Shown: positions 18,057 to 28,395, counted from the first letter of the stretch. The stretch is DNA of 64,000 nucleotides from Allorhodopirellula solitaria (GCF_007859855.1 NZ_SJPK01000015.1:51143-115142); one strand, 5' to 3'. Notes: generated by a model not told the origin, from the sequence alone. Numbers and translations: made by a program.

Positions 18057-21000
18057 TCAGGAGGATGCCTCGAACTTCGTCTTCAACTCTTCGAGTGTTT
18101 CTCGTTCACTGGCAGTCAGCCCGGTGGGGTCGAGCTTGTCGAGATCAAGTTTTTTCCAGTTCCGCGCCGCCTGCGAATCCTTCTGCTGATTGAGCTGCGC
18201 CACAATGACGTGGAAAAGGTGACGTGGCTCACGTGATGCGGAGAACGCGTCGGCAAACGTCGCCTCGGCATCGGCGAGTCGCCCCGATGCCATCAGCACC
18301 ACACCTTTTGTGTCGAGCAGTTCAGGATTCTGGTTGGTCAGTCGCAGCGCCGAGTTGATGGGAGCGAGCCCCTTCGATGCGAGCTCGGGAATCTCGGAAT
18401 AGGACATTGCGAGATTATTCATCGAGCGAATCGAATCGGGGTTGATCTTCAGCACCCGAACAAAGCAATCGACCGCTTTGTCGTACTGTCCCTCAGCCAT
18501 CCGGAGCGTTCCGAGTCCCTCGAGAAACGCGGCGTTGTCTTTGAAGCGCTCACCCGCATCATCGAGCATCTCCTGGTGCGCGGCCGTCAACTCAGCCTGT
18601 TTGGATCGATCTTCGAAATTCAATAGCACCTCGACGAGCAGCGTGGCCGATTGGGCATCATGATGTTCGTTGAAATGGTCGGCACAGGCCTGGACCGCTT
18701 TTTCGAGCTCTTCCGCTTGCCCCAGTGCCACGACATACGGCCCCAGTGCACGGGTGGGATGTTCCCGATACGCACGTTCAAACCAAGCGAGTGAATCTTC
18801 CGAGAACCCCAGGTTCCGCAGCGCGTTCCCCGCTGCCCCCATCACCATCAACCCCCGAACCGCCGCCTGCTCATCCTCAGGCGAGGCATTCGACGAGAGG
18901 CGATCGAGTCCACGGTTGGCCCAGACGGCGACGACCTCTGCAGTCTGGTCTCGCTTTCCTTGGCGATCCGCAAACCGCACCGACAGCTCAAGCGCCTCGA
19001 CAGAACTTCCTGCGAGAGAGTTCAGCTTTTCAATCAGATTATTGATCTTGGCATCATCGCTGGAGTCTTTCTCGTTCAACAGGTAGCTAGCGTATTGATA
19101 GACATCGCTGGCTTCGACTGAGCCATCGTTGATGAGTTGTTGGTAGAGAGACCGAACCTCGGTGTGGATCCGAGCCAGCTCCGGTTTGGAAAGGTCTTCC
19201 AGGACGTGTGGTTCCTGGCGAAGCAAAGTCGCCAGATACCGCGCGGGCGTCTTCCAGTCCCCACGCTGGTCTTTCACCAAATCACGAAGAATCGTAATGG
19301 ACTGGCTCAACCGCAACTGAGCTTCCTCGGAACTCGCATCGGAGTTGAGTTCTCGCATGGCTTCGCTGCCGAGCAAGATAGCGTGCATCAGTTGGTTACT
19401 CGCAGCACCACCCGAACCAGCCAACAGGTCACCTACCGCTTGCCAGTCCACCGGGTCGCCCTCGGCGCTACGTGCGACCATCTTCTGAGCAAGCATATTG
19501 CGTAGGCGATCGTTCGACGGTTCCCGCTGGAGGGCGACCTGCAGTGCATGAGTTTCTTCTTCGGGACGCTCTAAGCGACGGTAGATCTCGGCGAGTCTCA
19601 GTTGGGACTCCGATGTCGGATCGAGTTGGTCCGCTTTGATGAGGAAGGTCAGGGCCTGCTCATAGTCCTCCTGCGCCACATAGGCCTGGCTGAGCAATTG
19701 ATTTTGAGCGGACTCAGGCACGTTGCTGGATTGAATCGTTTCGATCACGGCATCAACCGCCTCGCTGTCGTCCCTAGCGATAGCCAGCCGCAAATTGGCA
19801 GCAATCACTCGTGGGTCATCAGAGCTCGCTAGCTCCTCAGCCCGTGCGATGGCCGACGTGATCTGCTCGGTGAGTTCATCACGGCGGTCCAAGTCCGTCA
19901 CGTTCGCGATCGCCGTGGTCCCGGTCGCAGCTACCACCAATTGCGCGTTGACATCGTCAGGACGACTGGCGGCGGCTTCCTTGGCGACCTGCATGCTCTT
20001 GCTGTAATCCCCCTGACGTAGCGCCAGACTAATCCGGGTGGCAGAGAATCGGTCGGATTGACCGGTGACACTCAGTTCGGCATTGCGAATTTCTTGCTCC
20101 GCCTCAGCCGTGCGTCCCAGTGCGATAAGTTGCTGCCAAAGAGCCTGGCGAGTCTGCAGACCATTGCTTCCCGATGCGATCGCTCGCTGCAACTGGCTGA
20201 CGGCGGTATCGGCATCGCCCGCCAAAGCTGAAATCCGACCTTGCAGAGCAATCGCATCACCCCAGCGAGGACGCAGCGACACGATCGCATTGGTCAATCG
20301 GCGAGCCTCGACAAGTTTTGGATTGTCGGATTCCATCGGCTGAGAGCTCTCCTGTAACTCACCGAGCAACTCGCTAGCCTTCAGGTATCGCCAAAAGGTG
20401 CCACTATCGCCTTCCCGCTCTTTCAGCAGACCGAACCAATGTCGATAGAGATCATCCGCTGACACCGATTTGCCATCGAGCGTGAGCGAAGAGGAACCTT
20501 CGGGCAATGTCCGTGCAAGCTGAGTGATCACCGATAGCGTCTGCAAATTGCGCTGCTCCTCGTCGATAGACGCAAGCGCCTCGTACGCCAATTCGTTGTC
20601 TTGGCCACGCGAGGCAAACATGGATGCGTCTCGCAAGAGCGTCGCATTCGCCTGTTTATCAGCCTCAGAATCCGCCGACGCGTCGTCCGACTGAGCTTTC
20701 TCCATCAGAAGCGTGGCAGCATCACGATACTGGCCCATCGCCGAGAGCGTGCGGGCGCGAGCGACCGCTTCCGAGTGCGAACCTGGATCGGCAACCTTCG
20801 CCAAGCGATCCAAAGCCGCCATGGCTTCCTCTTTCAGGCCCGCATGTGCGAGTCGCTCGGCAGCCAAGGCTTGCAGGTTGGCCTCGTCCAGATTCTCTTG
20901 AGCCAGTTCGTCGATCCGGCGTGCGAGCTCGGCCGATTTCAAATGGTCCTCCGCGGTGACATCGTCCGGAGGAATCGTCAGCTCAAACGCCTCAACATAG

Positions 21001-23072
21001 TGGAGACTCGACCGCAGAATTGTTTGTTCCGCTTCGGACAGTTCGTCTGCCGTCTCGAGCCGTTGCTCGAGTTGCTGCTGGAGCTGAGATGCCACAGCGT
21101 GAACCTCGTGAAAATTTCGCTGTTGAGGAGGCAGTTGGAGCTGGAAGTTGAATCGCGACTCCATCTCCGAAACCTCGCCCGCCAACGAACCGCTGGAATC
21201 GATCAGATCCAACTGGCGCACCGAATTGAGTTGGTTTCCCGATCGAGCCCATGCATCGGCGGTTAGCTTTCGCAAATTCGCATTTTCTGGATCCAGTGTA
21301 ACCGCTTTTTCCAACGCCACCGCTGAGTTGTCCCACATGCCCTGATTGGCATAGTAACCGCCCAGGTGGACGAGCGCATCAATACGATCTTTCGGTGTGA
21401 TATCGACATCGGAATTGACTGCGTTTCGAAGCAGGTCGATCGCCTTGACCTCATCCCCTTGTCCCGCCGCGAGATAACTCTTGAGAACGTTGAGTTGCCA
21501 ACGCGCCGCGGCGAGCTGGCGGGCTTGCACGATCCGCTCCGAGCGGGCGAGCTGCGCTTCGGTGATACGCGACAACCGCACCTCCGATGCATCGATTGCA
21601 TCGGACAATTGTTGGGTCATCTCCTCGGCTGCGTCCCAGTCAGCCCGGTTGATGTAGATCGTCGCGATGGCGCGAGGCAGTACGATCCCGTTCTCGCCGA
21701 TGTCTTCGGCGGCGGCTTGCCAAATCTCGAGAGCCTCATCGGATCGATCCAGGTTGACCAATAGTTTCCCGTACTCAAAGGCGACGCTTTCGAGCAACGG
21801 ATTGGGTATCGACGGCACATCGATCTCGGACAAAAACGCATACTGTTGGAGCGCCTTCTCCGCGTCGGACGCCTGATTCAAACGAGCATCGTCGTAGATC
21901 GCGAGAAAATCCCAGTACGCAGTTGGCATGGGGTTCGCCGTCACCAAGGACGATTGGGAACCGTCACTCGACTCGGAAGAACTACCGACGCCCGTGTCCT
22001 CGGATGCTCCTTCGAGAGCAGCGGCCTCGAGCCGCTCTCGAGCCGGAACCGCGGCGCCATGGACAACTGACTTAGCCGCGTCCTCGTCTCCCTTGGACTG
22101 CAGATATCGATAGTAGACTAGCTGGGAATGGCTGGTCGGTGTATCGCGAAGCGTCTGAACGGCTTGCTCCTCAATGGCTGCAATTTCCTTCGCTGGTAGC
22201 GTCGCCCCACCCTGATAACCGCGGAACGGTTCGGCCTTCTCGACACGGGTGAATAGGAAATGAGTGATCAAGTCTAGGTTCTTGGGGTTCTCTCTGAGTG
22301 CCGACCCGAGCACGAAGGTTGCAGGTTGATTGGCGAGCCACCCCCAATAGTCGTCGATCTTCGCAATCGTCTGGGGATCTCGAAGAGCGTAGCTGCCATC
22401 GGCGATCTCACCTGCCAAGGCCAACGCTAGGAACGTCATCGCCTGGGCGTCATTCTCCGGTGCATCGAGTTCTCCGATCTGCCGTTCAGCTTCACGGTTC
22501 CAGGGCCCCCCTAGCTGTACGAGACGGTTGATCAGGCGAACGCGTAGGTCCGCCACTCTTTCGTCATCCTCGCTGCCGATTTGACCGATTGCTCCGCTGA
22601 GCGATCGACGGGCTTGGTCGATCCGCTGGCCCCGCGTTTCGCGGTCCTCTTGATCAGCAGCTTTGTCCGCCGCGATCGCCATTTGGTAGGTCGTATCCAA
22701 GTCGTCTGGAACGAGCATCGAATATCGCCGCAACCATTTCGACTGGTCTTCGTAATTTTGCTCCTGCTCAGCCGCATTGGCGAGATCGAGAAATGTCGAG
22801 GCCGTCGTCTTCGAGTGATAGAAGTACGACGCCGTCGCAGCCGTCAAAACGACGATCGTCAGCACAGCCGTGACAGCGAGTAACTTCCCATTCCACTGCC
22901 AGCGGAATCGGCGCGACTTTGTGATGGCCTCACGCGTTGCGGTGAGGTCTGGAGATTGTGCATGCGTTTCTTGAGCGGCCGAGGCAGGCCGGGAAACGGT
23001 TGATCCTGACTCATGGCTCGACGGCTCACTGGTGCCCTCGTCGTCGCTGCTGCTGGTCTGATGTTCGGTCAT
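18057..23072 (-). CDS. giant TPR-repeat membrane protein of the exosortase locus
   Basis: 1671 residues. A disordered Ser/Glu-rich cytoplasmic N terminus (1-60) precedes one membrane helix at about 62-85 (LLAVTAVLTIVVLTAATASYFY). The rest is TPR-like helical repeats in several clusters (for example AIDLLRNAVNSD...ALVHLGGYYANQGMWDNSAVALEKAVTLDP near 560, and ECFVRVLKINPD-type repeats near 1560). It is the third gene of a minus-strand run: exosortase (25733), Wzc-like autokinase (23299), this gene, with spacers of 85 and 226 bp. In exosortase/EPS loci a large TPR protein such as PrsT is commonly present and thought to organise EPS export. Its size is several times that of PrsT. Role inferred from context; no enzymatic motif seen. 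Confidence 0.8.
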   Translation of the reverse strand: MTEHQTSSSDDEGTSEPSSHESGSTVSRPASAAQETHAQSPDLTATREAITKSRRFRWQWNGKLLAVTAVLTIVVLTAATASYFYHSKTTASTFLDLANAAEQEQNYEDQSKWLRRYSMLVPDDLDTTYQMAIAADKAADQEDRETRGQRIDQARRSLSGAIGQIGSEDDERVADLRVRLINRLVQLGGPWNREAERQIGELDAPENDAQAMTFLALALAGEIADGSYALRDPQTIAKIDDYWGWLANQPATFVLGSALRENPKNLDLITHFLFTRVEKAEPFRGYQGGATLPAKEIAAIEEQAVQTLRDTPTSHSQLVYYRYLQSKGDEDAAKSVVHGAAVPARERLEAAALEGASEDTGVGSSSESSDGSQSSLVTANPMPTAYWDFLAIYDDARLNQASDAEKALQQYAFLSEIDVPSIPNPLLESVAFEYGKLLVNLDRSDEALEIWQAAAEDIGENGIVLPRAIATIYINRADWDAAEEMTQQLSDAIDASEVRLSRITEAQLARSERIVQARQLAAARWQLNVLKSYLAAGQGDEVKAIDLLRNAVNSDVDITPKDRIDALVHLGGYYANQGMWDNSAVALEKAVTLDPENANLRKLTADAWARSGNQLNSVRQLDLIDSSGSLAGEVSEMESRFNFQLQLPPQQRNFHEVHAVASQLQQQLEQRLETADELSEAEQTILRSSLHYVEAFELTIPPDDVTAEDHLKSAELARRIDELAQENLDEANLQALAAERLAHAGLKEEAMAALDRLAKVADPGSHSEAVARARTLSAMGQYRDAATLLMEKAQSDDASADSEADKQANATLLRDASMFASRGQDNELAYEALASIDEEQRNLQTLSVITQLARTLPEGSSSLTLDGKSVSADDLYRHWFGLLKEREGDSGTFWRYLKASELLGELQESSQPMESDNPKLVEARRLTNAIVSLRPRWGDAIALQGRISALAGDADTAVSQLQRAIASGSNGLQTRQALWQQLIALGRTAEAEQEIRNAELSVTGQSDRFSATRISLALRQGDYSKSMQVAKEAAASRPDDVNAQLVVAATGTTAIANVTDLDRRDELTEQITSAIARAEELASSDDPRVIAANLRLAIARDDSEAVDAVIETIQSSNVPESAQNQLLSQAYVAQEDYEQALTFLIKADQLDPTSESQLRLAEIYRRLERPEEETHALQVALQREPSNDRLRNMLAQKMVARSAEGDPVDWQAVGDLLAGSGGAASNQLMHAILLGSEAMRELNSDASSEEAQLRLSQSITILRDLVKDQRGDWKTPARYLATLLRQEPHVLEDLSKPELARIHTEVRSLYQQLINDGSVEASDVYQYASYLLNEKDSSDDAKINNLIEKLNSLAGSSVEALELSVRFADRQGKRDQTAEVVAVWANRGLDRLSSNASPEDEQAAVRGLMVMGAAGNALRNLGFSEDSLAWFERAYREHPTRALGPYVVALGQAEELEKAVQACADHFNEHHDAQSATLLVEVLLNFEDRSKQAELTAAHQEMLDDAGERFKDNAAFLEGLGTLRMAEGQYDKAVDCFVRVLKINPDSIRSMNNLAMSYSEIPELASKGLAPINSALRLTNQNPELLDTKGVVLMASGRLADAEATFADAFSASREPRHLFHVIVAQLNQQKDSQAARNWKKLDLDKLDPTGLTASERETLEELKTKFEASS

Positions 23073-23298
23073 GGAAATATACGATTGCTAGTCAGCGGTG
23101 GGACGGTCCAAGGAGATCCAAACGACCGTTTCTAAAACAGGGGGGAGACGACGAGAGTTGATCACGAACTCTAGCAACAAAGACATCCGTTCAAGGCAGG
23201 CGTGAAAGAATGATGTGCGTCGTGATCGTGCGAGTTAGCAGGAACAAACTCGTCACCTCGCCGACTACGATATGCATTTCGCGATCGTTCGCTGCCGA

Positions 23299-25647
23299 TT
23301 AGGTTGCCATCGTGTCGGGTAATGCGTAGTGATAATTGCCGTAGCGATATCCGTACTGTCTCGCCGAAACGCCTGAGAAGACAGTGCCCGCGACGCAGGC
23401 TCCGGCAGCTTCGAGTCGTCTGGTCGTACGCACCACATTCTCTTTCAAGCTCACGTCTCGCATCACACAGATCAACGTCGAGTCGACCGCGGAGGCGATC
23501 GCGAGTGATTCACCGGCGGCCAACACGGGGGCGGTGTCAATCACGACGTACTGGTAGACCTCGAGCGCCTCCTTCACGAAGGTCTCAAACTTCTTCGGGC
23601 TGATTAGACGGTGAGGACTTGCCGAAAGCGGTCCGGCAGGAAGGACATGGATCAGGCTTCCAAGCGATTTGTCGACGGCGTCGTCAAGGGTCGATTTGTC
23701 TGATAAGACCCCCGTCAGACCGGGCCCCATCTCGAGTCCGAAAATCTCATGCTGGTCGGGACGACGCAAGTCACCATCGACCAACAATACGGTCTCTCCG
23801 GTTGACTTGGCCATCGACAGCGCGAGCTGGGACGCGACGCTGCTCTTGCCTTCGCCCGACATGCTGCTAACGACGGCAATGGAACGGGTGTGCCGGGTGT
23901 CGACCGACAGGAACAAATTGGCTCTGAGGGAGTCGATACTCTCCTCAAAGACGCGCCTCGCCTTGCGAGATCCCGACCCAGCGGGAAGGCGTGACACTTC
24001 GCCGACGACCGGTGCCAGCAGCCCTGTTTTATCGTGCGATTCCGCATCGGTGAGCCGCTGTACCTTGAACTCCCAGAGCAGTCCGAGCAGGAACGGGATC
24101 ACGAAGGCGCCTGCGGATGCCATGACGAGTTTCTTGTAGGGTTTCGACTCGACGGGAGCCTTTGGCGGGGTCGCCGCAGCGAGCGTGCGAACCGCCCCGT
24201 CTTGCCGCCGCTCGGTCCGGATGGCGGCAACGCGACCGCGTAACTTCGTCAAAACGCCTGAGGCCACGACTAGTTCATCGTTGGCGAACCGCAGTTCGGC
24301 CGTCATACCACCATATTGTTCGAGACGCTCACGTTCCTCATTGTACTGGGTCTGCAAAACATCGAGCTTCGCTACCATCGCCTTGCGGGACTTCTCACGT
24401 TCTTTGGCAAAAGCTTTCTGACTGCGTTCCTGGGCGCGTTTGCGTTCCTGCTTGCTCAGATCCTGCTGTTTCTTCTGCTGTTCCTCCTGCCAGGCCAGTG
24501 TGCGCTCAGCCACGGCTTTGCGTTGTCGATAATCTTCGTCGACGACACGTTGCAGTTCCTCCTCCACCCGCGTGCGAGCCAGATCACGCTCGTCCTGCAA
24601 CTTATCGCGAGCATCCTCCAAATTCTTCTTCATGTCGTTGTAATAGTCGCGGCTGATCCGAACCATGTCCTTGACTTCAATGTCCAAGATGATCGAGGTG
24701 TACCGATTGACAACTGCCTTCGCGGCGCGAACCTTCGCGTCGGCGTCGATGCCATTCTCGATATCCCGTTCACGAATGACCTGCTTTTGAATTTCCGTGG
24801 GCGCAATCGCCGGGGTTGCAGCGGCGAGCGACTCGTCGGAATCCAACGGCAGGGGAGCTTCCACAATCGCATCGAACAACGCCAACTCAATCTTTAAATC
24901 GCCAATCTGTGACCTCAATGCCGCGACACGCGACATGTGGGCTTCGCTGTCATTGCGATCAACCGACTGCCCAGGGGCGTAGCCGAGCGTCTTCTGGCTA
25001 AGTGCCGCGACACGCTTCTGCCGTTCGTCGACCTCCTGTTCCCATCGCTGAATCTCAGGCTCGAGCCAGCGTTCAAGATTATTGACGCGGGTGTCGTCGA
25101 ACGAGTCGCGTTGGCGGAGGTAGGAATCCACAATCGCGTTACAGACCATCGCAGCGGCTTCGCGGTCGGTGTCGGTATAGCTGACGACGAGCCGCGAGTC
25201 CGTACCACCGCTGCTGATCGACAAATTCTTGCGCAGCTTGCCCTCGGCACTATTAGGATCCGACAAACTGGGGGCGCTACGCAGCGTGGGATCAGCCAGC
25301 ACCGGATCGAGCACGATCGAATTTTGAAAGAGACTCTTCTCTGTCCTCGCCAAGTTCTCTACCTGCGGCATCACGCCTTTGAAAACCACGTAATCCTCAT
25401 TGGATTCGAGCAGATAGGAGGCGCGGTACTCAGGCACGAATCCCTGCATTACTACAAACGCAGCAATCCCGGCTAAGGCTGCTCCGACCGGAACCGCCCA
25501 TGGCCAGCAGCGGCGGAACGTCACCCAGATAATCCATGGATCGAAGGCCTTGGCTGCGTCATTGCTCGGTGAGTTTGCCGCCGCTTTGGCCCGAGGAGGG
25601 CCGACGATGCTGGTCCGCGAACCTTGATGATTCAAATGCTGTGTCAT
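23299..25647 (-). CDS. Wzc-like polysaccharide biosynthesis tyrosine autokinase
   Basis: 782-residue fusion of a chain-length determinant (Wzz) with a bacterial tyrosine kinase. Membrane helix 1 is at about 47-70 and helix 2 near 505-525 (LVMASAGAFVIPFLLGLL), framing a periplasmic coiled-coil domain of about 430 residues rich in Glu/Arg/Gln. The kinase part has Walker A (SSMSGEGKSSVASQL, near 597), Walker A' (VLLVDGDLRRPDQHEIFG) and Walker B (YVVIDTAPVLA). A C-terminal tyrosine cluster (YGYRYGNYHY) provides autophosphorylation sites. The family controls EPS polymer length and export by cycles of autophosphorylation. It lies directly downstream of the exosortase gene, a typical exosortase/EPS association. 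No BY-phosphatase was seen in the window. Confidence 0.92.
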   Translation of the reverse strand: MTQHLNHQGSRTSIVGPPRAKAAANSPSNDAAKAFDPWIIWVTFRRCWPWAVPVGAALAGIAAFVVMQGFVPEYRASYLLESNEDYVVFKGVMPQVENLARTEKSLFQNSIVLDPVLADPTLRSAPSLSDPNSAEGKLRKNLSISSGGTDSRLVVSYTDTDREAAAMVCNAIVDSYLRQRDSFDDTRVNNLERWLEPEIQRWEQEVDERQKRVAALSQKTLGYAPGQSVDRNDSEAHMSRVAALRSQIGDLKIELALFDAIVEAPLPLDSDESLAAATPAIAPTEIQKQVIRERDIENGIDADAKVRAAKAVVNRYTSIILDIEVKDMVRISRDYYNDMKKNLEDARDKLQDERDLARTRVEEELQRVVDEDYRQRKAVAERTLAWQEEQQKKQQDLSKQERKRAQERSQKAFAKEREKSRKAMVAKLDVLQTQYNEERERLEQYGGMTAELRFANDELVVASGVLTKLRGRVAAIRTERRQDGAVRTLAAATPPKAPVESKPYKKLVMASAGAFVIPFLLGLLWEFKVQRLTDAESHDKTGLLAPVVGEVSRLPAGSGSRKARRVFEESIDSLRANLFLSVDTRHTRSIAVVSSMSGEGKSSVASQLALSMAKSTGETVLLVDGDLRRPDQHEIFGLEMGPGLTGVLSDKSTLDDAVDKSLGSLIHVLPAGPLSASPHRLISPKKFETFVKEALEVYQYVVIDTAPVLAAGESLAIASAVDSTLICVMRDVSLKENVVRTTRRLEAAGACVAGTVFSGVSARQYGYRYGNYHYALPDTMAT

Positions 25648-25732
25648 AAGTGGTGAATTCCTTGGCGCTCCTACCGTTGGGAGGACGTCGACTAGCGGGT
25701 GAATGAAACAACAAACTCGTAGTTATAACCGA

Positions 25733-26614
25733 TTAGCTCAGTCCATGAACAAAATCTCTTGCCGTGACCTGCTCCACCGGGCGGTAAACCGCCTGCCAAT
25801 AGCATTTCAGCAACCATAGCAGGCCGAACGCGACGGGGATCATCAGGTAGCCTGTCCAATCATGGATCAACGCTCGCTTATCCTCGCTGCCAAACCACTG
25901 GTAGAGCAATCCCACCGCTACGATCCGCATCGCATTGACAAAAATGGCTAGCGGAATGACCGACGCCAGCAAAACGAGTCGGTCCCACCAGGAACGCTGA
26001 ATACTCGCCGCCCAAAAACAGGCCAACGCAGCGACTCCGATGAAAATCCGCAGGCCCGAGCATGCTTCCTCGACCATCAATCGTTGGTCGGCAATCCAAA
26101 TCACATGCCCTTCCGAAACCGCCGGTTGCCCCAGAACGCGAAGGATCGCCGTGCTCAACCCCGTCGCAATCCCCTGCAACTTCCAACTCAGTAACGTCTC
26201 GGCCTGGTAGGGAAGTGGGATCATGAAGAACAGAAAACCGATCGCCGGCAAACTCCAACGCATTGCCGCTGGCCCCAACATCACCCACACAATACCCGCT
26301 ACCAATGGCAAAATGGCGTAGCCATCGAAGAAATCCATGTACAACAAACGCCCGGCGAATCGCATCACCACAGCGAGTAGTATTAACCAAACGCCCCCGT
26401 AGCTCGGTCGTTCCCGAACGCCTGGAAAACTCTCGCTGCGATTAGCCAGCAGCAACAAAGCCAACAGCGGCACCAAATAACCATGGGAATAATCCGGTTC
26501 ATTTCGCCAGGTCGACTCCGCCCACACGAGAGTTGGCCAGAACGCATAGATCAGCACCGCCAAGATGGGCAGGAACCGAACGAGCCACCATCCCACGCCA
26601 CCCAGGGAAGACAT
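25733..26614 (-). CDS. exosortase (probable XrtU-type)
   Basis: Integral membrane transpeptidase of the exosortase/archaeosortase family, which cleaves and anchors PEP-CTERM proteins. About eight hydrophobic helices are seen. The catalytic triad is visible: Cys in EEACSGLR (near 185), Arg in FVNAMRIVAVG, and His in IHDWTGYLMIP. The first part DYSHGYLVPLLAL is a family signature. I chose the start at 26614 (MSSLGGVGWWLVRFLP); the frame stays open to 26797, but that part is basic and unlike the family. It heads a run with the Wzc-like kinase and the TPR protein. Two PEP-CTERM substrates lie far away at 57395 and 59838, matching the dispersed substrates usual for planctomycetes. Confidence 0.9.
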   Translation of the reverse strand: MSSLGGVGWWLVRFLPILAVLIYAFWPTLVWAESTWRNEPDYSHGYLVPLLALLLLANRSESFPGVRERPSYGGVWLILLAVVMRFAGRLLYMDFFDGYAILPLVAGIVWVMLGPAAMRWSLPAIGFLFFMIPLPYQAETLLSWKLQGIATGLSTAILRVLGQPAVSEGHVIWIADQRLMVEEACSGLRIFIGVAALACFWAASIQRSWWDRLVLLASVIPLAIFVNAMRIVAVGLLYQWFGSEDKRALIHDWTGYLMIPVAFGLLWLLKCYWQAVYRPVEQVTARDFVHGLS

Positions 26615-26847
26615 CGGTACCAACGCTTCAGACTGCGGGACGCGAATCGATGACTGCGGAGTGGAGCGATCCTCTCGGCCCGCCTGAACTGCCGAGGGCG
26701 TCACCACCCGAGCGGGATGTCGTTTCCGATTCTTTCGTCTCGATTGCGCCACAGAAAAAATTCCAGTTTCTGCCCACGTGCATCCGGGGCTGTTCACAGA
26801 GAGGGGGTGGGGTAGGAAAGCAGACTTGCACTCAGGTATTCTTCAGT

Positions 26848-26883
26848 ACACGCCTCGCAAGGCGTGTGCGACAGAATCCTGTC
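26848..26883. promoter_or_regulatory. two consecutive hairpins upstream of the exosortase gene
   Basis: The gap between the exosortase start and the FHA-like gene (26615-27168) carries ACACGCCT-CGCA-AGGCGTGT (26848-26867, 8-bp stem) and GACAG-AATC-CTGTC (26870-26883). No T-run follows, so a terminator is unlikely. They could be an operator or leader structure of the divergent genes, or another interspersed repeat. The remainder of the gap shows no gene I can support. Confidence 0.4.
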
Positions 26884-27168
26884 GAACTAAATGGTATCCG
26901 CTCAGGTGGTGGGGGCAAGCCGGCAGGCTGGTCCGCACTCATTGAACGCGGCCAATTGTCGGCTGTATCCAAAATTCCAATGAATTGTCTGAAAATCACA
27001 GGAGATGCCCCTAATCATATCGCAGGTAGCAGAAAACAAAACCTGTCGATGCCAACGGCTCACTATTCTACAGGCACGGCGGAGTCTTTCTGACTACGAT
27101 GCGTTCCCGCTGCCTACCGCCGAAGTTTTTACCGACTTGAATTGAAGGACTGCGACAAGCTTCGCAGG

Positions 27169-28203
27169 ATGGGATTTCACAAAGACATGGCGTACTGGAC
27201 CGAATCGAAATGGGCTGTCATATCGAGTTCGGCCAACCAGAGCCAGCGATTGGAGCAGCGTTTGCCCTTTGCATTAATTGGAGCGGGCACGCACTGCGAT
27301 CTACAACTGCCTGTCCAGGATGGCTTGAAAACCGCGTATTTTGCCTGTTGCTTTGACGACCGGATCGAAGTTTGGCCGCTCTGCGCGATCGCCTTCCCCG
27401 TCTGGGGCGTTATTCCCAGCGAAATCGAGGTGCTGCTTGGACACCTGCGTTTGCGTTTCGAGCGAACCGGCCGACCGGGCGGCAGCAATGAGGGGGCAAA
27501 CAACACGAACGAAGAAGGGGCAATTGAGAACGCCAACTCCTTCGCGAGCGACGTTGAGCTGACCATGGCATGGAACCAGAAATCCGTTACCAAAAAGATT
27601 GCCCGGACCGTTACCATCCTCGGGTCCCAACACCCGAGTGTCTGGCGCACCCATGGACGGGGAATGCAGGCCTGTGACCATGCCATTATCTGCACCCAGA
27701 ACCGTGTCTGGCTGGTCGACCTCCAGCCCGCTCCCCAGCCAGGTCTCCCCAGATCGGCGTACGAACTGCTACCCAACCAGCAATACTACCAGATCGGAGA
27801 TATGCGGTTCTCTCTCGGCCCCGCTACTACCGAATCGCAACCCTCTTTGGCGCGTCGCCGGCACCAGTTGTCGGTTTCTCAGGCTGCTGCCCGTTCGCAG
27901 GTTGCCGTTGGACACGACACCGCTGAACAAAAATCAACCACAGCGGCGGGAATGACGACAACCGGCGTGGAATCAGGGCCTGCTGTGACCACTGCGGAGC
28001 AGGTCATCGCCACAAATGCACCGGCTACCAATACGGCCTCCCGGGCGGGCCTCGATTGTCCGGAAACGTTCACCTCCCACCTGACGGGCCGGTTGGTTTC
28101 AATCAACCACTCTCGATTTACCAGAGCGAAATTGCTCAAAATCGCTGCCAGTTCCGTTACCTTCGTAGCGGTAATCGTGTTTCTTACCTGGCTATTTCGC
28201 TGA
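27169..28203 (+). CDS. FHA-like tail-anchored membrane protein
   Basis: About 344 residues. Two FHA-like segments are visible: LPFALIGAGTHCDLQLPVQDGLKTAYFACCFDDRIEVWPL near the N terminus, and TVTILGSQHPSVWRTHGRGMQACDHAIICTQNRVWLVDLQP around 145-190. Each keeps the fold pattern but not the usual GRxxxxDI or SxxHA phosphothreonine residues. A low-complexity Thr/Ala-rich linker (about 240-310) leads to a single C-terminal membrane helix (SSVTFVAVIVFLTWLF), giving a cytoplasmic protein tail-anchored in the membrane. It is divergent from the exosortase operon. I chose ATG 27169; TTG 27142 (with GAAGGA close by) and ATG 27187 are alternatives. Similarity to FHA is inferred by eye and moderate. Confidence 0.55.
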   Translation: MGFHKDMAYWTESKWAVISSSANQSQRLEQRLPFALIGAGTHCDLQLPVQDGLKTAYFACCFDDRIEVWPLCAIAFPVWGVIPSEIEVLLGHLRLRFERTGRPGGSNEGANNTNEEGAIENANSFASDVELTMAWNQKSVTKKIARTVTILGSQHPSVWRTHGRGMQACDHAIICTQNRVWLVDLQPAPQPGLPRSAYELLPNQQYYQIGDMRFSLGPATTESQPSLARRRHQLSVSQAAARSQVAVGHDTAEQKSTTAAGMTTTGVESGPAVTTAEQVIATNAPATNTASRAGLDCPETFTSHLTGRLVSINHSRFTRAKLLKIAASSVTFVAVIVFLTWLFR

Positions 28204-28251
28204 CGCAGCGGGCTTTTGGAACGTTATTCGCCCACTGTTAGTACCTTTGTG

Positions 28252-28271
28252 CTACGCTAACGCGCGTTAGC
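28252..28271. repeat. CTAC-flanked perfect palindrome (REP-like)
   Basis: CTAC is followed at once by the 16-bp perfect palindrome GCTAACGCGCGTTAGC in the short gap after the FHA-like gene. The same CTACGC opening recurs before hairpins at 9719 and 60603. Probably a small interspersed repeat. Confidence 0.45.
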
Positions 28272-28395
28272 TCCCCTTTCGCCTCTCATATTGGCCGCCT
28301 TGGCTACAATCCAGTGATCAATGAGGAACAGGGGCAAATACAAGTTTTCAGCAATGGATTAGCGACATAACCGAGAGAAAACGGTAGGTGAACTA

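Noticed and set aside
26533..27093. 187-codon frame upstream of the FHA-like gene
   Set aside because: It overlaps the exosortase gene on the opposite strand and no conserved pattern is visible.
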